From assembly GCA_900758955.1 (NCBI GenBank), contig CAAETL010000052.1, forward strand, positions 1 through 8,392: DNA of 8,392 bases. Reading direction: 5' to 3'. This document shows, piece after piece, positions 4,999 through 8,392 of the stretch. The DNA is from an uncultured Oscillospiraceae bacterium (GTDB lineage: Bacteria > Bacillota > Clostridia > Oscillospirales > Oscillospiraceae). The notes below the pieces were generated by a model that saw only the letters and a program-made list of their open reading frames with translations, was not told the DNA's origin and searched no databases. Positions within the stretch are counted from its first letter, which is position 1, and every line of letters begins with the position of its first letter. The position numbers and the translations under genes are program-made.

Positions 4999-7900
4999 AT
5001 GATGAAGAAGAGCAGGTTTATCCTGTCGAAAAAAGGGTGGTTGATCCAGTCTGCTCCATTGAGGCGGCGATTGACCGCCCTGTTCCTTTGCGCCGCCCTG
5101 CTGGTGGGGGCGCTGCCGCTGGCCCTTGCCGCCGGCGCGGGAACGGAAGAGGAGTCCAGTCCAAATTATACCCAACCGGAGGTGACGGAACCCGAAACCA
5201 CGCCCCCGGTGGGAACGGAGCTCGAACCGACGCCGCCCGAAGTGACGGAGCCCGAACCGACACCGCCCGAGGCGACGGAGCCCGAACCGACGCCGCCCGA
5301 GGTGACGGAACCTGAAATCACGCCCCCGGAGGCAACAGAGCCCGAACCGACGCCCCCGGAATCTCCTGCTCCTGACTTACCCGCTCTGCTTCCTCCTCCC
5401 CTGGAAAACCTGCTCACGGTTCCGCTGCCCATTGATGCGGAGGGGAAGGATGTATCAAATCTCATAAAACCAAAGTCCGTTACTATTAGCTATACGGATA
5501 AAAACAACAAAGATGTTATCATTGAAGATGGCCAACAGGTTGAGCTGAGGGATGGAGATGAGGTTAAGGTATCGGTTACCTTTGAAGACATTGCTCTTTG
5601 GTCAAACGAGGATCATAGTATTGCCACCATTGCCAGCGGCGATTACGCCGAACTAAATGATTTGGCAACGGGTTTTTCTTTTAATGACAGTGATTTAAAC
5701 CTGTCCTGTAAAGATGGAGTCACAAAGCACACAATTGGCAAGGCTGCCTTTACCACGGATAACGATGGGCGCAAAGTCAGCGCAAAAATGGAGTTTCAGG
5801 ATGAAAAAAATGAGGTATTGGGAAACCAAGAGTTTGATGCAATTGTAAACGCCCAACTCTCCTTCTCCTTATCATACAAAAAAGCGGCTGATGCCTCGGA
5901 CGGCAGCTCGGAAAGGGTTACCATTCTAGGGAAAAGCTTTACAATCAAGCTGCCAGAGGCGAAAAAAGAGTTTCAGGTGGAAAAAAGCGGTGTGGCTGAT
6001 GTCACCAACAAGGTGATTAATTGGACGGTAAAAGTAACCGGAACCCAAGGGGATGACAAAACACCCATGGATCTGAAAGGCTATATCCTCTCTGACGACC
6101 TATCAAATGTGGGAGAGTATGTGGAAGGTAGTGATAAGGTAGGGGGAGAGGGCAGTCTCAGTACAGTGTCTTCCACGGTTTCAGAAAACAATGTTTTAGC
6201 TTACACCTTTCCCGAGAACTCCATGAGCCCCCAAGTAATTACCTTCCAGACAAGGATTAAAGATACCGATCTCTACGCGAATCAGGAAAAAACCAGAATT
6301 ACAAATAGTGCGCGGCTTCTTCAGGGGACGGCGGAGGTCGCCCGGGGTGAGGGCAGCGCTAGCTTTGACTCAAAGTGGATTGAAAAGAAGGGGGAGGCCG
6401 GTGGTGAGGGGTCCTCGGGAAACTACGACCCACAAAATCGCACGATTACCTGGACAATCACAGCAAACCACAATGGCGCGGCGCTGAATAATGTAGTGAT
6501 TACGGATACGCCGGGCGCGCACAGGAAACCCTTGACCTTCCAGTCGGCGATCTACCAAACGGGGGCGATTCAGACCGATGGTACAATAGCGTGGAACAGT
6601 GAGAAGAAAAACATTTCCCCCAACCAGGCTGCGGCGCTTGCGGCCTCTCCTGACGCTCCGTGGAAATTTAGCTTAGGCAATATTTCTACGCCCATTCTGT
6701 TAACAGTCGTAACGAACGTACCGGCCCCGGCGTCCGGGGAACACGTTACCGGGAAGACGACCTATACAAACGCCGCTTCCATCACCTGGGACGGCTATAC
6801 GGGTGAGATTTCCTCGAAGGCGAATGTGGGTATCGGCTATAACGCGATTACAAAGGCCGCCCAATCGTACGATGCCGCCCTCGCCCAGATCCCCTGGACC
6901 GTTACGGTGGACGCCAAGGGTCAAACAATTCCTGACATGAAGGTATATGACCTGTTGGTATATGGGAATACGTTCAATTCTGCTGCTGTGACCGGTTGGC
7001 CGGAGGGGGTCCAGTCCACAGATCTGCCAAAGAATTATGGTCAGAAATATGTGAAGGATTCCTTCCAGACATCAGACGATTTGAAGTTGGAGTCGATTAC
7101 CTTATGCCAGAATGGCACGGCGGTCGCTGATCTGCTGGTCATTTCCACTGCAGCGGGCGGCGGCATCGGAACAACTTCGGCATGCAGCTTCACCTACCGC
7201 ACCCAGGTGACGGACCCTGGGGTATTTACCAAAAATGGAAGCTCAAACATCGCCAATACCGCCGCCCTGTTCAGCGGGAACGCGAAGCTCAATGGGGCTA
7301 TGGCAACACAGATGTGCAGCAGCCAGACCCTGGACAAGCAGGCGCTGACGGTGGCCGCTGCCGAGAAATTTGAGAAAAATCCAACCGCTGCGAACGCCAC
7401 CGGCAATGGAGACAACAACAAGGTTTTCAACTATAAGGACAAGAGCGTGATATTCCGCCTTGTGGTGAACAAAAATGGGATGAATCTGGCAGCCGTGGGC
7501 GATGCCATCGGAAACATGGCCCCGGGAGAGATCACCCTGACTGACACCCTGCCTGAGGGATGGGAGTTTCAGAACTTTACTGGCAAAGAGACGCCTTACA
7601 TGGTCTTTGCAAACGGAACCGCTGACGGCGATGCCCTGACTGCGGGCGACAGTGTGTTGACCGGGGCTAGCTTTGACGGACTTACAGCCTCGTTCACCTT
7701 CTCCAATCTGGATCAGCCCTATGTCGTATTACTCAAGGCCGGGCCTACGGAGGAGAAGGCAAAGGAATACTTCCAGCAAAATAGCGGCTTTGCGCCCCAA
7801 AATAAGGCTGAACTTCACTTTGCGGGGTGGAGTGTGACCTCCAATAGCAGCAAAACTGTCGAGATCAAAAGTGAGGTCCTCAGTAAGATGTTGGATAGTT

Positions 7901-8392
7901 CAAAGGCCTCAACGGGTGGCTGCCTGAACTGGACGATAGACTATAAGCCCTGTGAGTTGGACCCAACGCTGACTGAGGATGGCGCGGAACTGGCCATAGA
8001 GGATACCCTTCCTCTGGGGATTGATCTTCGCATTGACAGCGCTGGCAAGCTGGTGTTAGAGGGTAACTTTACGCTGCAAACCCTGACCCTACAAAGTGAT
8101 GGTAAGTATCAAGTCGGCGATCCAATTACTCTAAAATTGGGGGAAAATATCTTTTACGATAATGAGACAAGAGTACTCAAACTGCACATTACAGACCACG
8201 CCCAGGCCTGCCGCTTGACCTATGTGACGGATCTCACCGGGGATGCGGGAAGCAGCGTCAGAAACCAGGTTAAACTTACCTCCTGGAAAGACAACACTGT
8301 ATCCTCAAAGCAAGAGTATCAAATTAAGGCTGCGGACGCTTCGGCAACGTTAAGCCGCAGTGGGTACATTGAGATTGCCAAGACCGGTGAAA
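4999..8392 (+). CDS. Large secreted surface adhesin with tandem isopeptide-type Ig-like modules, 3'-truncated by the window edge
   Basis: The frame is open to the window end (1131 codons seen). ATG 4999 is chosen from ATGs at 4993, 4999 and 5002 by ribosome-site spacing. The signal peptide has a long basic N region (to R24), a core at about 25-43 and likely cleavage near ALA-AG (44-45). A Pro/Glu/Thr stalk follows (60-119), then an N-terminal Ig-like domain (about 130-325) resembling N domains of collagen/fibrinogen-binding adhesins. Next are five modules that share a Lys near the start, a hydrophobic-W-T strand (W342, W485, W633, F819, W978), an Asp in an xITD-type strand (D366, D503, D651, D849, D1002) and an Asn in an N-x-A-x-L-type last strand (N436, N591, N753, N935, N1089). 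Candidate Lys are K329, K463/464, K619, K780 and K963/969. This layout is typical of Lys-Asn isopeptide-locked domains. YIEIAKTGE at the very end looks like the start of a Cna-B/SpaA module. An LPXTG-type anchor would lie past the edge and is not seen. The function in attachment is inferred; the ligand is unknown. Confidence 0.88.
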   Translation, partial: MMKKSRFILSKKGWLIQSAPLRRRLTALFLCAALLVGALPLALAAGAGTEEESSPNYTQPEVTEPETTPPVGTELEPTPPEVTEPEPTPPEATEPEPTPPEVTEPEITPPEATEPEPTPPESPAPDLPALLPPPLENLLTVPLPIDAEGKDVSNLIKPKSVTISYTDKNNKDVIIEDGQQVELRDGDEVKVSVTFEDIALWSNEDHSIATIASGDYAELNDLATGFSFNDSDLNLSCKDGVTKHTIGKAAFTTDNDGRKVSAKMEFQDEKNEVLGNQEFDAIVNAQLSFSLSYKKAADASDGSSERVTILGKSFTIKLPEAKKEFQVEKSGVADVTNKVINWTVKVTGTQGDDKTPMDLKGYILSDDLSNVGEYVEGSDKVGGEGSLSTVSSTVSENNVLAYTFPENSMSPQVITFQTRIKDTDLYANQEKTRITNSARLLQGTAEVARGEGSASFDSKWIEKKGEAGGEGSSGNYDPQNRTITWTITANHNGAALNNVVITDTPGAHRKPLTFQSAIYQTGAIQTDGTIAWNSEKKNISPNQAAALAASPDAPWKFSLGNISTPILLTVVTNVPAPASGEHVTGKTTYTNAASITWDGYTGEISSKANVGIGYNAITKAAQSYDAALAQIPWTVTVDAKGQTIPDMKVYDLLVYGNTFNSAAVTGWPEGVQSTDLPKNYGQKYVKDSFQTSDDLKLESITLCQNGTAVADLLVISTAAGGGIGTTSACSFTYRTQVTDPGVFTKNGSSNIANTAALFSGNAKLNGAMATQMCSSQTLDKQALTVAAAEKFEKNPTAANATGNGDNNKVFNYKDKSVIFRLVVNKNGMNLAAVGDAIGNMAPGEITLTDTLPEGWEFQNFTGKETPYMVFANGTADGDALTAGDSVLTGASFDGLTASFTFSNLDQPYVVLLKAGPTEEKAKEYFQQNSGFAPQNKAELHFAGWSVTSNSSKTVEIKSEVLSKMLDSSKASTGGCLNWTIDYKPCELDPTLTEDGAELAIEDTLPLGIDLRIDSAGKLVLEGNFTLQTLTLQSDGKYQVGDPITLKLGENIFYDNETRVLKLHITDHAQACRLTYVTDLTGDAGSSVRNQVKLTSWKDNTVSSKQEYQIKAADASATLSRSGYIEIAKTGE
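5176..5355 (+). repeat. Six tandem 30-bp units encoding a Pro/Glu/Thr decapeptide
   Basis: Six in-frame copies of a 10-residue unit with the consensus PEVTEPEPTP, followed by a partial PE. Unit 2 (PVGTELEPTP) is the most divergent; units 3 to 6 are close at the DNA level. The tract follows the signal peptide and probably forms a stiff, extended, negatively charged spacer. Tandem in-frame 30-bp units can gain or lose copies without breaking the frame. It is much GC-richer than the next part of the gene (44 of 60 bases G or C at 5221-5280). Confidence 0.95.

Noticed and set aside
4783..5175. N-terminal extension of the LytTR regulator frame
   Set aside because: The receiver domain begins at the ATG of 4782 behind a strong ribosome site. 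The extension crosses the divergent control region and the adhesin start.
5176..5355. Regular 30-bp repeats, considered as a CRISPR array
   Set aside because: The units are contiguous with no unique spacers, and they are in frame with a translated decapeptide.
5166..5465. Minus-strand frame encoding a Gly/Ser/Val repeat protein
   Set aside because: It is the antisense of the Pro/Glu/Thr decapeptide repeats in the adhesin gene.

Overview
The window reads as chromosome of a Gram-positive anaerobe of the Clostridia, most likely a gut Oscillospirales or Lachnospirales member. This is inference from the gene content: a GHKL-kinase/LytTR-regulator pair, a hybrid kinase with periplasmic-binding-protein-like sensor domains, and a large repetitive surface adhesin. 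Strong purine-rich ribosome binding sites and moderately high GC in the regulatory genes agree with it. No RNA gene, insertion sequence, CRISPR array or phage gene was seen.

Layout. (1) Bases 1-2519, plus strand: a hybrid sensor histidine kinase, cut by the left edge, with a BvgS-like plan (two ligand-binding lobed domains, one membrane segment, HisKA, HATPase, receiver). (2) Bases 2520-2755: a short convergent intergenic stretch with a strong rho-independent terminator at 2665-2719. (3) Bases 4782 down to 2756, minus strand: a two-gene operon encoding a LytTR response regulator and then a polytopic GHKL histidine kinase. The genes overlap by 4 bases and the kinase appears to start at TTG. 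(4) Bases 4783-4998: a divergent control region of about 216 bp, holding a pair of identical 8-bp direct repeats 21 bp apart, followed by a possible promoter facing right. (5) Base 4999 to the right edge: the first 1131 codons of a secreted adhesin. It has a signal peptide, a Pro/Glu/Thr decapeptide repeat stalk, an N-terminal Ig-like domain, and then five successive modules. Each module has the Lys ... Asp ... Asn layout expected of intramolecular isopeptide-locked domains. The gene runs off the right edge.

How the genes may work together. The minus-strand kinase and LytTR regulator form an AgrC/AgrA- or VirS/VirR-type system. No agrB/agrD-like signal genes lie beside them. The divergently placed adhesin is the obvious candidate target: the repeat pair has the spacing LytTR dimers prefer, and it ends 4 bp before a plausible -35 element. 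The hybrid kinase converges on this operon and probably belongs to a separate, upstream transcription unit.

Most unexpected is a cluster of inverted repeats inside the 3' part of the minus-strand kinase gene. It includes a perfect 30-bp palindrome fused to a 12-bp-arm hairpin, exactly over the codons for the ATP lid.
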